A stretch of 64,000 nucleotides of DNA from Amylostereum areolatum (GCA_012932865.1 SAXG01000006.1:248001-312000), one strand, 5' to 3'. Shown: positions 30,960-43,819, numbered from the stretch's first letter. Notes: generated by a model not told the origin, from the letters alone. Numbers and translations are program-made.

Positions 30960-32657
30960 TAGTGTTGCCGAAGTTCAGTTCAGTTTGGTTCGGGGCCCAT
31001 TTCCCCCGAACCTGAACCTGAACCAACATGTCTAGGGGTGAACCTGAACCCGAACCCGAACTGAACCTTGGTTCTCGGTTCGAACTCGGTTTGGACCTCG
31101 GTTCTCGGTTCACCACCTGCCAGGACCACATCACCCCTCACCAAACCTACAATTCACAAATAGGACTCACTCTGGGGGGAATCGAACCCCCCATGCACCA
31201 ACTGCAGAGCAACGTGAGGGCAGGGATCAAGGGAGGCAAACAAGGGCGGAAACCAAGGGCAGCGGGGATCAAACAAGCGCAGCGGATGAGGATGTGGAAC
31301 AAGGGTGGTGGACGAGGGCAGTGGGGACTCAATGAGAGCTGTGGATGAGGGTGGGGAACAAGGGCAGCAGGCAATAAACATTGAGGGCAGTGGATGAGGG
31401 CAGAAGCGGGCGGTGGACGAGGGTCGAAACCAAGGCCGGCGGACGAGGGCAGAAACCGAGGGCGCCGGGGAGCAAATAAAGGCGGTGGATGAGGCCGGGG
31501 AATGAGGGCAGCGGACGAGGGCGGCGGATGAGGGTGGCGGATGAGGGCAGCGGATGAGGGCAGACGAGGTCGGAAGTGTCAGCAACGGTCTACCTGCAGC
31601 GCAGGATCAGGACGTCGCGACAAGGTACAAGGCGAGAGGAGACAAGGATGGGATCGAGGGGGGTGAGTGATAAATGAGAGTGTGTATCTATCCCTACAGT
31701 ACTTAGGAGGATACCCCGGGTAGCCGGAGAATAGAAAAGGTCGAGATGACCCTCTCCTCATAGATTAGTGAGCCCTTATATACATGAGGATAAGAGCCCA
31801 AACAAGGACAAACAAAGCCGGAGTAGGAGTGGGTCAGATGTACTGCACACGGACTGCCCATGGAGTACGATGTGTGGGTCCCAACCACGGGGCGATGTAA
31901 GTATGACTCCAAGGTCTAGACCATGACCGAGGAAGCCGAGAAGACCGGTATGCTCGAAGGGCCGGATGCGATGCGAAGCGAGGCAAAGTCCGATGCGAGG
32001 TCCGATGGTAAACTATAGTAAAGGAGGTCCAATGTATATAATTAGGAGGTGTTCATGACAGGAAGCGGGTGGTGGGGTGTGAATATAGGCGGCGGGGCAT
32101 GAGGGTGGTGGACAAGAGCGGGGAACGAGGGTGGCGGATGAGGGCAGAAGCGGGCAGTGGACGAGGGCGGACAAGGACGGAAGCGGGCGGTGGACAAGGG
32201 CGGTGGACAAGGGCAGCGGACAAGGGCAGAAGCGAGCGGTGGGGAGCGAACAAAGGTGGCGGGGAACGAGGGCGGCAGACAAGAGCGGGGAACGAGGGCA
32301 GCGGATGAGGGTGGAAGCGGGCGGTGGACGAGGGCAGAAGCGGGAGGCGGATGAGGGTGGAAACCGAGGGCGGTGGGGAGCAAACATAGCGGCGGGGGAC
32401 GAGGGCGGGGGATGAGGGCGGGGAAGGGAAAGGACAGGGGTGGATGGAGGGTGACAGAAAGTTAGCTACACGGCCACATAGCCTTGCACAGCTGAACCGC
32501 GGTTCGGGCCGGTTCTGTCGGTTCTTCCCCGGCCCGAACCCGAACCTGAACCGACGGCCAAAAGCCAGAACCAGAACCAGAACCGGACCGAACTGTCAGT
32601 TTGGTTCTGTCAGTTTGGGTTCGGACCGCGGTTCTGAACCGAACTTTGGCAACACTA
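30960..32657. mobile_element. Non-autonomous hAT-type element, copy 2 (left arm)
   Basis: 1,698 bp including a nested solo LTR. Same TIRs as the copy at 659 and an 8-bp TSD, GTCGAAGA, on both sides (rc TCTTCGAC). Between the subterminal repeats lie G-rich minisatellites built on GCGGGCGGTGGACGAGGGCA-like units. Open frames there are compositional and I do not call them genes. Confidence 0.85.
31577..32060 (-). repeat. Solo LTR of family S (left arm)
   Basis: 484 bp, TGTCATGAACACC...CCGTTGCTGACA on the minus strand, TATATAAG box and TACTGTAG motif, flanked by the 5-bp duplication GGAAG/CTTCC. No internal region, so the element was removed by LTR-LTR recombination. Confidence 0.85.
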
Positions 32658-34783
32658 GTCGAAGAGATCCATCTTTCTTCTTGATAAAAAAGAAGGGCAA
32701 TGATATCTCTGATTTTGATTCTCGGACGTATCCTTTTCGTAGATGTTCGTCCACAAATATGTCCAGTTCCTTTCGTTCTGGTACTGTCATTGGGTACAGT
32801 TTACAATTTCGAGGTTTCCATCCTTCGGTCAGGTCGATCGCATGATCCCAGGGTCTACTGATTGGGAAGCGTTCCGACACTTTCTTTTCAAATACCTTCT
32901 GATACTGTTTGTAGCTGGGTGGAATCATCTCATCGAGTGTCTTCTTCTTCTCTCCCATGGCCGCTCTTTCTGCGAGTTCTTGTGCCTTAGTTGCTCTTGC
33001 TGTTATCCAGGTATTGGTTTCGTTCGTTTCTTCTGCGACTGGTATCGTTTCTATGTTAGCTTTCCCATAGAATGTTCTGATTGTCTCGATCTCGACGAGA
33101 TCGGAATCGAATTCGGGATCTTCTTGTTCTTCTATCGTTGCGTGATGGTTCGCCTTTTGTTCTTCGAATGATTGTAGAAAGGGTTCGTCCTTTCCTTGGA
33201 CGATCATTGTTTTACTCGTAGTGGAGCACGTACCTGGACATGTCTGTAGTGTAATCTGTCTCTTTCTCCAATCAATGTTAGGATTGTGTTTTTTGAGCCA
33301 AGGGGTTCCTAAGATTACTTCGTCTCCTCCTAGGGCTGTGACAAATAGTCCTAGGTTTTCGCGGTGAGTTTCTCCGTTGATCCCTTCCATTGTCATCGGA
33401 AGGTATACTTTCTGTTTGATCTCTCCCAGAGTGTTCCGAGATCTGTCAACGTTGTATATTGGTATCGGTTTCTTAAGTTGGATCAGATTCATCTTGTGTT
33501 TTCGTACGAAATCTGGATGGATCAGGGTGCTGCTCGCTCCGCTATCTAGTAGCGCTTTTGCTGCGGCTTTACGGAACTTTCCATGAAACATAACAGGTAT
33601 ATGAATTGATGGAGCATGCGTTGCTCCGTCTTGGTATGACCTTATATACACTGTTCTATTTACGTCATCTTCTGTTTCCTGCACAGGAGATTGACTTGAA
33701 AAGTTCATTGTCTGTGTCCTTTCAACAGCCGCGTTTGAAGGACGATTCAAAAACCCTGATTGTCTTTGAACATGTTGGCAGTGCGTGCAAACGTTTCGCT
33801 GTCCATCTTGTTCACAAGCTTGGTGATCTGATCAATCGGGGATTCTTCCGATGTTAGATTCGCTGTTCGTGCATTGATCATTGTTTGGGTACGTTTCTCT
33901 GGGCAGTTCCTGGAGATGTGTCCTGGCTTCCGGCAGTAGAAGCATGATCCTGATTTCTGGAGTTCGGTACGTTCTTGCGGGGTAAGGCGTCTGAAGTTTC
34001 GGCCGTTGTTTCCTGTTTGAGCGACTCTAGCGGTGGATCTTCCGATGACAATGGAAGGGATCAACGGAGAAACTCACCGCGAAAACCTAGGACTATTTGT
34101 CACAGCCCTAGGAGGAGACGAAGTAATCTTAGGAACCCCTTGGCTCAAAAAACACAATCCTAACATTGATTGGAGAAAGAGACAGATTACACTACAGACA
34201 TGTCCAGGTACGTGCTCCACTACGAGTAAAACAATGATCGTCCAAGGAAAGGACGAACCCTTTCTACAATCATTCGAAGAACAAAAGGCGAACCATCACG
34301 CAACGATAGAAGAACAAGAAGATCCCGAATTCGATTCCGATCTCGTCGAGATCGAGACAATCAGAACATTCTATGGGAAAGCTAACATAGAAACGATACC
34401 AGTCGCAGAAGAAACGAACGAAACCAATACCTGGATAACAGCAAGAGCAACTAAGGCACAAGAACTCGCAGAAAGAGCGGCCATGGGAGAGAAGAAGAAG
34501 ACACTCGATGAGATGATTCCACCCAGCTACAAACAGTATCAGAAGGTATTTGAAAAGAAAGTGTCGGAACGCTTCCCAATCAGTAGACCCTGGGATCATG
34601 CGATCGACCTGACCGAAGGATGGAAACCTCGAAATTGTAAACTGTACCCAATGACAGTACCAGAACGAAAGGAACTGGACATATTTGTGGACGAACATCT
34701 ACGAAAAGGATACGTCCGAGAATCAAAATCAGAGATATCATTGCCCTTCTTTTTTATCAAGAAGAAAGATGGATCTCTTCGAC

Positions 34784-36481
34784 TAGTGTTGCCAAAGTTC
34801 GGTTCAGAACCGCGGTCCGAACCCAAACTGACAGAACCAAACCGACAGTTCGGTCCGGTTCTGGTTCTGGTTCTGGCTTTTGGCCGTCGGTTCAGGTTCG
34901 GGTTCGGGCCGGGGAAGAACCGACAGAACCGGCCCGAACCGCGGTTCAGCTGTGCAAGGCTATGTGGCCGTGTAGCTAACTTTCTGTCACCCTCCATCCA
35001 CCCCTGTCCTTTCCCTTCCCCGCCCTCATCCCCCGCCCTCGTCCCCCGCCGCTATGTTTGCTCCCCACCGCCCTCGGTTTCCACCCTCATCCGCCTCCCG
35101 CTTCTGCCCTCGTCCACCGCCCGCTTCCACCCTCATCCGCTGCCCTCGTTCCCCGCTCTTGTCTGCCGCCCTCGTTCCCCGCCACCTTTGTTCGCTCCCC
35201 ACCGCTCGCTTCTGCCCTTGTCCGCTGCCCTTGTCCACCGCCCTTGTCCACCGCCCGCTTCCGTCCTTGTCCGCCCTCGTCCACTGCCCGCTTCTGCCCT
35301 CATCCGCCACCCTCGTTCCCCGCTCTTGTCCACCACCCTCATGCCCCGCCGCCTATATTCACACCCCACCACCCGCTTCCTGTCATGAACACCTCCTAAT
35401 TATATACATTGGACCTCCTTTACTATAGTTTACCATCGGACCTCGCATCGGACTTTGCCTCGCTTCGCATCGCATCCGGCCCTTCGAGCATACCGGTCTT
35501 CTCGGCTTCCTCGGTCATGGTCTAGACCTTGGAGTCATACTTACATCGCCCCGTGGTTGGGACCCACACATCGTACTCCATGGGCAGTCCGTGTGCAGTA
35601 CATCTGACCCACTCCTACTCCGGCTTTGTTTGTCCTTGTTTGGGCTCTTATCCTCATGTATATAAGGGCTCACTAATCTATGAGGAGAGGGTCATCTCGA
35701 CCTTTTCTATTCTCCGGCTACCCGGGGTATCCTCCTAAGTACTGTAGGGATAGATACACACTCTCATTTATCACTCACCCCCCTCGATCCCATCCTTGTC
35801 TCCTCTCGCCTTGTACCTTGTCGCGACGTCCTGATCCTGCGCTGCAGGTAGACCGTTGCTGACACTTCCGACCTCGTCTGCCCTCATCCGCTGCCCTCAT
35901 CCGCCACCCTCATCCGCCGCCCTCGTCCGCTGCCCTCATTCCCCGGCCTCATCCACCGCCTTTATTTGCTCCCCGGCGCCCTCGGTTTCTGCCCTCGTCC
36001 GCCGGCCTTGGTTTCGACCCTCGTCCACCGCCCGCTTCTGCCCTCATCCACTGCCCTCAATGTTTATTGCCTGCTGCCCTTGTTCCCCACCCTCATCCAC
36101 AGCTCTCATTGAGTCCCCACTGCCCTCGTCCACCACCCTTGTTCCACATCCTCATCCGCTGCGCTTGTTTGATCCCCGCTGCCCTTGGTTTCCGCCCTTG
36201 TTTGCCTCCCTTGATCCCTGCCCTCACGTTGCTCTGCAGTTGGTGCATGGGGGGTTCGATTCCCCCCAGAGTGAGTCCTATTTGTGAATTGTAGGTTTGG
36301 TGAGGGGTGATGTGGTCCTGGCAGGTGGTGAACCGAGAACCGAGGTCCAAACCGAGTTCGAACCGAGAACCAAGGTTCAGTTCGGGTTCGGGTTCAGGTT
36401 CACCCCTAGACATGTTGGTTCAGGTTCAGGTTCGGGGGAAATGGGCCCCGAACCAAACTGAACTGAACTTCGGCAACACTA
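34784..36481. mobile_element. Non-autonomous hAT-type element, copy 2 (right arm)
   Basis: Mirror of 30960-32657. TSD TCTTCGAC at 34776-34783 and 36482-36489. One base differs from the left copy in the subterminal repeat (CGACAGTTCGGTCC against the left-arm version). Confidence 0.85.
35381..35864 (+). repeat. Solo LTR of family S (right arm)
   Basis: Mirror of 31577-32060. CTTCC duplicated at 35376-35380 and 35865-35869. TACTGTAG at 35740. Confidence 0.87.
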
Positions 36482-36994
36482 TCTTCGACCAGTACAGGAC
36501 TATCGCTATCTCAACTCCATCACAGTAAAAAATTAATACCCGATCCCGCTCATCTCAGATCTCATCGACAAATTAAAAGGCGCTAAGATCTTCTCAAAGC
36601 TCGATCTCCGATGGGAATACAACAATGTTCGAATCAAAGAAGGAGATCAATGGAAAGCTGCGTTCAAAACAAACAGAGGCCTGTTCGAACCAATGGCAAT
36701 GTTCTTCGGGCTAACCAACTCGCCCGCAACATTCCAAGCAATGATGAACGCACTATTCAAAGGATTAATAGACACAGGAAAAGTAGTGGTATACATGGAC
36801 GACATATTGATATTCACAGAAACACTCGACGAACATAGAAGACTGATGAGAGAAGCTCTTCAAATTCTGGAACGGAACGATCTGTTCCTAAAACCAGAAA
36901 AGTGCTTCTTTGAACAATCATCAATCGAATACCTTGGCGTGATAATGACGCATAACAAGGTACAGATGGACCCGATCAAAGTTCAAGGACTATC

Positions 36995-37605
36995 TGTCAT
37001 GAACGGTCTATAATTTTCTTTTTACTTTACATCGGTTACATGCTTTAGGACTTATTGGCTTATCACTGGCCCGGCTCCACTTCGGCCCGGACCCGGTTCA
37101 TCTATATCCCACCCGGGCCCACGTGACTCATCTCGGTCCGGGTCTGACTCCTTCCTCTTGACTCATGCTGTACGATACTGACTCATGCTGTGCTCTTTTA
37201 CATACGACTGCTTACTTATACTTGGTCTGCTTACTGATCGCCGTGTATTGGTTGCTTACCTAAGTCTCTCTCCTCTTGTGTATATAAGGCTCGCTCTCGC
37301 TGTACATATTCCTTATCTCGAGCTAGTCAATTCTACCGACTTTGCTTGCTTTCCCTCGTCTGTCGCCGTGTCTGATCGGCTCCCCTCTGTCGTCCTCATC
37401 TTCTAGTCAGCTGTGTCGTAACTTGGTGCTGTCGCACTAGTCGTTGCTGAAATAAGCTCGAGATCTGTTTACTCTTGCACCACCCTACGACCGTCCCTAC
37501 GTACTGTAGCGTAGTAGTAGTAGTACCCGTCTGGTACTGACCTTGTTCTTCCCCCGTGCCGCCCTAGACCGTTGCCCCCAGAGTATGCGACTCGTTACCC
37601 TGACA
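36995..37605 (+). repeat. Family A 5' LTR of A3 (long form)
   Basis: 611 bp. Same architecture as 15549-16159 including TATATAAGG and TACTGTAG. C-to-T changes introduce upstream ATGs just before the LTR end and in the primer-binding site, consistent with decay. Confidence 0.88.
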
Positions 37606-37923
37606 TTGTGGTCATGCGCACGTATACCGGTGCCGGCTTGACGTTTCCTCGAAACGTTACACCTACTCGAGACTCTCCAATACCAGGAGTTGAAAGCTCA
37701 GAGGTGACAGTAGAAGGTGCACCTTTGGTGTAGGAAACGAGTAAAAGCGGCGAAAGGAAAGCGGTTTAGGAAGTCTTTGGGCTCGTGTCCCCTAGACGAA
37801 GAGACAGCCAACATGCCGAGAAGACTGAGGCAGACCGTCTTGCGATCTCGTAACAGAACCACCTTCCCTCGACAAAATCTTCCCTTGCCGCACAGAGTAA
37901 CCATTTCGACTGGGGGCTCGTGC

Positions 37924-38301
37924 ATGGAAGATTGGCGCTCGCAAGTACAAGAATTCATCCCCATCAGCCACGACGCTATCATCTCCCTCATCAACGAATC
38001 TAAAGACCCTTGGGCCTGGCACAATTGGAAGGTCGCCCTCGGCGTAGAAGAACTTGAAGACTCCGTCGTAGACGTCCACTTCTATCGCCTCAAAATAAGC
38101 GAACAAGGAAACGGAAACCTCTACGTCTACTTCTGCCCATACGTCACCTACCGCTACAAACTCGAGCAACCCCCAAAGTCCTTCTACGCGCCCAACGAGA
38201 AAATACCAGTGGACACTCGACACACCCACCGCCTCCTTACACCAGGCAACACCCCCAGCCCCACACCAGAGCCAGAGGTCATCGACCTCACCCACTTATA
38301 A
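37924..38301 (+). CDS. Family A ORF0: 125-aa leader protein ending in VIDLT
   Basis: ATG context GTGCATGG. Sequence MEDWRSQVQEFIPISHDAII, then INESKDPWAWHNWKVALG, then a probable beta-rich part (VVDVHFYRLKISEQGNGNLY; PYVTYRYKLEQPPKSFYAP), a Pro/Thr linker and EVIDLTHL-TAA. V-I-D-L-T fits the consensus hydrophobic core of SUMO-interaction motifs. In clean copies this is the first ATG of the transcript and no other ATG occurs until gag, 684 nt on. The stop is in frame with the gag N-extension, so readthrough would give an ORF0-Gag fusion; reinitiation at the gag ATG is the alternative. No homologous family recognised. Confidence 0.6.
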   Translation: MEDWRSQVQEFIPISHDAIISLINESKDPWAWHNWKVALGVEELEDSVVDVHFYRLKISEQGNGNLYVYFCPYVTYRYKLEQPPKSFYAPNEKIPVDTRHTHRLLTPGNTPSPTPEPEVIDLTHL

Positions 38302-39864
38302 ACAATTCCCTCGTTCGGACTCAACGGCTCCGACTCCAGTTCTGACTCCGACACCGACGTCGAGGACGAAAACTGCTACATATATCCCCTCCCTCTAGGC
38401 TTCACTGAATGAGGAAACGACTTCTTTGTCCAACTCGGAGACACCACTGTCGAAGTCGCCTTTGTAGCAACCCAAACAAGTGGCATCAGTTGGTACTTCG
38501 CCAACGAAAGCCAAGACGACCTCACTGAAGCCGACTTCAACCTCATCGCCGCCTCCGCCCTACCACCTGTCACCGACGAAGACTTCTCCGACCTCGACAA
38601 ACCAATCATGGCTGCCCAGTGGGTCCGCACCGACCCCCAACCCCCTCTCCCTGCCGAACTTACCAACTGCACCGAAATTGGGGGAAGATGGAACATCGTC
38701 ATCGGCCAAACGGGCTCTCCCATCCAACACATGAATAATGGCACCGACAATGCATGGCTCATGGAAGTAAATGGCCAATGGGTCGCCATCCCTGCCGTAC
38801 TTGTTGCCGCCCTCAACCTGCCACCCCCCACCATCAACGTCACTACCCCCCCCATCACCGTCAACCCCCCTGCGGTCACTGTTAGTGCCCCAGCCGCCGC
38901 CGCTGCCAGACCCCCTCGAAAGAAAGTCCACGCGAAAACTCCTGAAGGCTTCTCTGGGAAACGAGAGGACTTCAACGACTGGATGCGGTCATGCAAGGAG
39001 TACATGTGAGCCGCCGAGGATGACCTCGTAACGGACAAGGACAAAGTACTCTTCATCCTCACCTACATGACGGGGGAAGCAGCACGCACCTGGAAGGCCG
39101 AGTACGAGGATGCGCACCTAGCCAATGGAGCCATGGTCGCCTGGGTGGACTTCCACAAGGCGCTCAAAGGCGCCTTCACCGACGTCAATGAGCAGCACCG
39201 TGCCGCGGTCGAACTGGACGGGTTCAAACAGACAAAGGGTACCACCGCCCATGAATACTTTGCCAGGTTTGAACAACTGGAAAGGAAGGCTGGGTACTCC
39301 ACGGCGCAGGACCCCATCCACCTCATGCAGCTGCTTAAGCACAACATCTACTACCGGACCATTGACTCCATCTATGACAGCGGTCACGTCCCTCAGAAAT
39401 ATGAGGACCTCAAGGAGGGCATCATTCTGATTGATGGACTGCGACAGGAGCGGGAGGACCTGAAAACTCAACGCAGTGGCCCCGCGCAGAACCAAAAACC
39501 CAAAGGGCAAGGGTCGTCCAATGGGCAGCAAGGGGGACAGGTCCCATGGCGCCGCGACGGAACCGGCACGGTACATAGTGGCAAAGGACAGCCGATGGAC
39601 GTCAACCATGTCGACATTAAGGGCTGATGCTTCCGCTGTGGACAGAATGGCCACCAGGTGCGGGACTGCAGGGTGGATGTGAAGAACATCTGAGACATGT
39701 GGGGGAGGGACCGGTACACGGAACCACCAAAGCGGGAGGCTCGAGCACAGACGTTCGAGACGCCCACTGCCTGGGCTAGGAGCCTGTCAGCCGAAGATCG
39801 GAAAAGCGTGATGGACGCGCTTCAAGCTCAGCCGAAGGTGGAGGAGGAGAAGGAGGGTTTTTGA
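38302..39864 (+). pseudogene. A3 Gag with ATG-less N-extension, four TGA stops
   Basis: Extension 38302-38607, ATG 38608 (MAAQWVRTDPQP). Capsid (GFSGKREDFNDWMRSC; ARTWKAEYEDAHLANG), coiled segment, knuckle CFRCGQNGHQVRDC, C-terminus EEEKEGF-stop. TGA codons at 38410, 39007, 39625 and 39691 replace Arg CGA of sister copies. Frameshift heptamer GGGTTTT at 39855-39861. Confidence 0.8.
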
Positions 39865-42800
39865 GGGGGCTGACGATGCACACGGCATCTGAAGCCCAAG
39901 TTTCTATTTCTCGCTCGTCTGGTTTTGTTGCGCCTCGGTGGCCTGGTTCTCGTTTGCATACGCGCATTGTTGATTCGGACTGTACTACTACAGGGGATAT
40001 CCCCATTATGACTTCTCTTACGGACTCTATCGGTACGGGCACACATCCCATTGTTATTTTAGATACTCAAGCTTCGATTTGTGAGCCTTCGGCTCTGGAT
40101 ACGGCATCGGTTTCAGCTTCGGTTTTGGATACGGCTTTGGATACGGACTCGGTTTTGGATATGGACCCTGTGAAGTCAGGGACAACGCCGTGCGATGGAA
40201 GGGGCACGGCGCCCAAATCATGTTATATGGCACCTGGAACGGCTCAATGGACGCTTCGTCGCTTAAGGGAAGACAAACCCGAAAGTGCGATTGCAATCCT
40301 TCGCATCTGGACACACCACCGACGCCGTGACGAGGCTACTTATGAAGCCATCAAGGAAATAACTGGCATGGGAGACGAGTTAGCATGTCAAGCTCTACTA
40401 GAGCTCGCCACTCCTATGCAGTTCATACGCTCCTCCAGCGCCAAGGAACAAACGGTCATTCCCACACAACTGGTGGTAAATTCCAAGCGCATTGTCAAAG
40501 CTCTCGCACTCCTGGACAGTGGTTGCACTGGCTCGTGTATCAACACGAAGTTTGTGCAGGAAAATCACATCCCCACGCGACGGACTGCTCGCCCAATCCC
40601 AGTACGAAATGCAGACGGCACTCTCAACACAGGAGGTCCCATCACGGAATATGTCACACTTCGCCTAAATATTCAAGACCATGAAGAAAACATTGACCTG
40701 GCGGTCTCCAATCTAGGAGATACGGACCTTTTCATTGGACATGAGTGGCTAAAGAAGCACAACCCTCACATCGACTGGAAATCCGGGTCAATTGAATTCG
40801 ACCGATGCCCTATCAGCTGCTCTTGTCCCCCTCCCCTTCTCAATATTGATGATGACGAAGAAGAGGAGGAAGAGCCAGTCCACATGGAAAAGGACGAGCA
40901 GCTGTTTGCTTTTGACTGGGATGGTTACAAAGCGACATACCACATCCGGACCCATGCATCGGACATTGCAATCGAGGAGCACGCTAAGAAAAAGGAACAG
41001 ACCTTCTCTGAGCGAGTCCCAACGGTGTACCACGAATTCAAGGACATCTTTGACAAAGACGACTTCGACAAGCTCCCTGAGCGACGCCCATGGGACCACG
41101 CCATTGAGCTCACTCCTAACTTCAAACCGGTTGATTGCAAAGTTTACCCCCTCACATTGGACGAGCAGAAGCAACTGGACGCCTTTTTGGAAGAGAACCT
41201 GAGATCTGGACGGATCCAGCTGTCCAAATCACCCATGGCCTCCCCATTCTTCTTCATCAAGAAAAAAGACGGCTCGTTACGACCTGTGCAAGACTACCGA
41301 AAGCTCAATGAGATGACAATAAAGAACCGTTACCCTGCTCCCACTCATCCAAGAGTTGGTTGATAAGCTTAAGGGAGCACGGCACTTTACCAAGCTCGAT
41401 GTCCGATGGGGGTACAACAATGTTCGGATTAAAGAAGGGGACGAGTGGAAAGCTGCATTCCGCACGAACAAAGGTCTCTACGAGCCTACGGTCATGTTCT
41501 TTGGACTCACCAACTCCCCGTCTACGTCCCAAGCCATGATGAATGACCTGTTCAAAGACTTGATCCATCAAGGAGTCGTGGTCGTCTATTTGGACGACAT
41601 CCTCATCTTCACACATACGCTAGAAGAACATCGTCGGATAGTCAAGGAGGTCCTTCGGATCCTGCGAGAAAACAAACTCTATCTGAAGCCAGAAAAGTGC
41701 GAGTTTGAGAAGGCAGAAATCGAATACCTGGGCATGATTGTCGGCGGAGGAAGGGTTCGCATGGATCCAGCAAAGGTCGCGGCAATCACCAATTGGCCAG
41801 CCCCCAAAACGAAGAAACAACTTCAATCGTTTTTGGGCTTTTGCAACTTCTACCGTCGCTTTATCAAGGACTTCAGCGGCATTGCTCACCCAATGACTAA
41901 GCTCACTGGGAAGATGGAATGGGTCTGGGACACCCCACAGCAGGAGGCTTTTGAGGAACTCAAGCGACGTATAACATCGCAGCCAGTTCTAGCAATCCCT
42001 ACAGACGATGGGCAGTTCCGTGTCGAGGCGGACTCCTCTGACTATGCCACGGGCGCGGTACTTTCGCAACAACAGGACAATGGCAAATGGCACCCGGTCG
42101 CCTTCCTCTCAAAGTCCCTCAGCGAAGCTGAGAGGAACTATGAGATTTATGACAAGGAATTACTGGCTATCATGACGGCGCTAGAGGAATGGAGACAATA
42201 CCTCATGGGGGCACGACAGGAGTTTGAAATCTGGTCGGATCATCGCAATCTCACGTACTTCCGCAAGGCGCAGAAGCTAAATCGGAGACAAGCACGATGG
42301 TTAACGGAGCTACAAGAGTATCATTGTACGCTACTCCACAAGCCTGGCAAAACAATGGGTAAACCCGATGCTATTTCCCGACTAGCGGGCCTTGAGAAGG
42401 GGGAGAAAGACAATGAAAACATTGTCCTCCTGAAACCAGAACTCTTTCGCGCCCTCAACCATGCAGGAATCATAACCAACGGACCTGACAATGCCTTCAT
42501 TGAGCGGATTCAGGAGGCTACCTTACTCCGAGACCATGCAGTAGAACGCGCCTTAGCACTCAAAGTAAAGGGATGGCTGGAACATGCAGATGGAACGGTC
42601 ACCTGGCAACACAGACTCTATATCCCAAGAGACAAAGGACTCCGTGCAGACATCATCCAGGCTCATCATGACAGCCCGCTTGTCGGTCATCCAGGATGAT
42701 ACAAGACCCACGAGCTCATCACGCGCAACTACTGGTGGCCTGCCATTAGAGATGACGTCCGGAAATATGTTGAAGGATGTGAGACCTGCCAACGTACCAA

Positions 42801-43269
42801 GATTAGACATGATCGTATTGCCGCTCCACTCCACCCACATGACCCGCCACAAGCGCCTTGGGAGCATGTATCCATCGACTTTGTCATGCCGCTCCCAGTC
42901 TCGGATGGAAAAGACGCCATCTGCAATGTGAACTGCATGGGTACCAAGCAGGTTGTATTCTGGGCCACGACCAAAGACCTAACGGAGGACGAACTCGCCT
43001 TCGAGTACCTACGCGAGGTGGTCCCCCATCATGGAATTCCTAGAAAGATCGTCAGCGACCGCGGCAGCTTGTTTGTCTCCAAGTTCACCACGGCATTGTT
43101 CCAACTGTTAGGCATTGAAGGGAACCCGTCCACGGCGTATCACCCTCAGACGGACGGACAGACCGAACGCTCCAACATGACCATGGAAAACTACCTTCGC
43201 ATCTTCGTCAATCAATGACAGGACAATTGGACACGTTACCTCCCACTTGCCATGACTGCGCTCAACAAC
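39861..43269 (+). pseudogene. A3 pol, N-terminal part (protease to integrase)
   Basis: Same layout as intact A4 pol: repeat region SVLDTALDTDSVLD, protease (LALLDSGCTGSCINT), RT ([29 protein letters not shown]), RNase H (FRVEADSSDYATGAVLSQ), integrase. An inserted T near 41336 shifts the frame (RYPAPTHPRVG). TGA at 42697 and 43216 replace CGA. It stops at the B4 LTR in the integrase core (MTALNN) and continues at 60930. Confidence 0.85.
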
Positions 43270-43819
43270 TGTTACAACTCGATCAAGGTATTCCATTTCC
43301 AGTTGCCTTATTAGGAAGGACATCGCTAAAACGACGGATTACGACTGTGCCCCAGTTCGTAACCATCTCAACGACGCAACCACGACAGTGCCACAGATTG
43401 TCACCATCTCGACGGCATAGCCTCGACGGTGCCACAGATCGTCGCCGTCTCAACGGCATAGCCACGACGGTGCCACAGTCTCGTCCCCGTAGATACTTGA
43501 TACAACCATCGCTCAATGTACATATGTTTACTCGACCTCCTTTCTTATAAAAGGAGGCTCAACAAACGAGCTATTCCCCAGCTCGTTCTCTTTGTAAATA
43601 CAGGACTGTTCTAAATAGAACCTCCTCTTAAAGCTATTAAAGAGAACCCAAAGTAACTAAGTTGAAAGCTCGCCTAAGTCTTCCGTGAAGACTTACTGCT
43701 TCGCTTATCGACCTCAACCTTCGTATAACCGAGACGTCTGGATCACCTGATCCCACTTCTCACACGTACGAGTACTGTAGCCTGAGCCGCTTGTCACGTG
43801 ATAAGGACCGTCCTTAACA
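43270..43819 (+). repeat. Family B 5' LTR (B4)
   Basis: 550 bp, TGTTACAACTCG...CCTTAACA. TATAAAAG box near 43545, TACTGTAG near 43773, internal tandem CACGACGGTGCCACAG-type repeats. Left TSD ACAAC 43265-43269. Confidence 0.93.

Larger units (their letters stand above)
30447..34038 (-). pseudogene. B3: family B pol and gag end (left arm and loop), split by hAT
   Basis: Minus-strand B from the Gag CCHC knuckle (CFYCRKPGHISRNC, ~33920) through the GGGTTTTTGA frameshift site (33747-33756), protease (ALLDSGASSTLIHPD) and RT. It is cut by family A at QGLS (30446). The hAT copy 30960-32657 interrupts RT at DGSLR. In the loop the sequence reads toward gag until ~34036, where it switches strand to a point inside pol (LPMTMEGING). 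No functional product. Confidence 0.8.
34039..36994 (+). pseudogene. B3 pol, right arm copy
   Basis: Mirror of 30447-33402 on the plus strand: pol after the protease (LGLFVTALGGDEVILGTPWL), RT start, hAT insertion, then RT to QGLS, where family A LTR begins (36995). RT shows [15 protein letters not shown] and YMDDILIFT. Confidence 0.8.
27101..40340. repeat. Giant palindrome: 6.3-kb inverted arms around a 636-bp loop
   Basis: Left arm 27101-33402 and right arm 34039-40340 are reverse complements, with paired coordinates summing to 67441 throughout. I noticed only about five mismatches: four near 27150-27235, one near 32602. All nested elements (A leader and gag, hAT, solo LTR, B pol) are duplicated with the same lesions. 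The loop 33403-34038 is unique B sequence. The outer left limit coincides with the C2 LTR. Either a natural inverted duplication or a fold-back chimera in library or assembly. Confidence 0.9.

Noticed and set aside
31154..32415. Long Pro/Arg/Gly-rich open frames within hAT copy 2 on both strands.
   Set aside because: They arise from GC-rich minisatellite repeats open in several frames at once; not genes.
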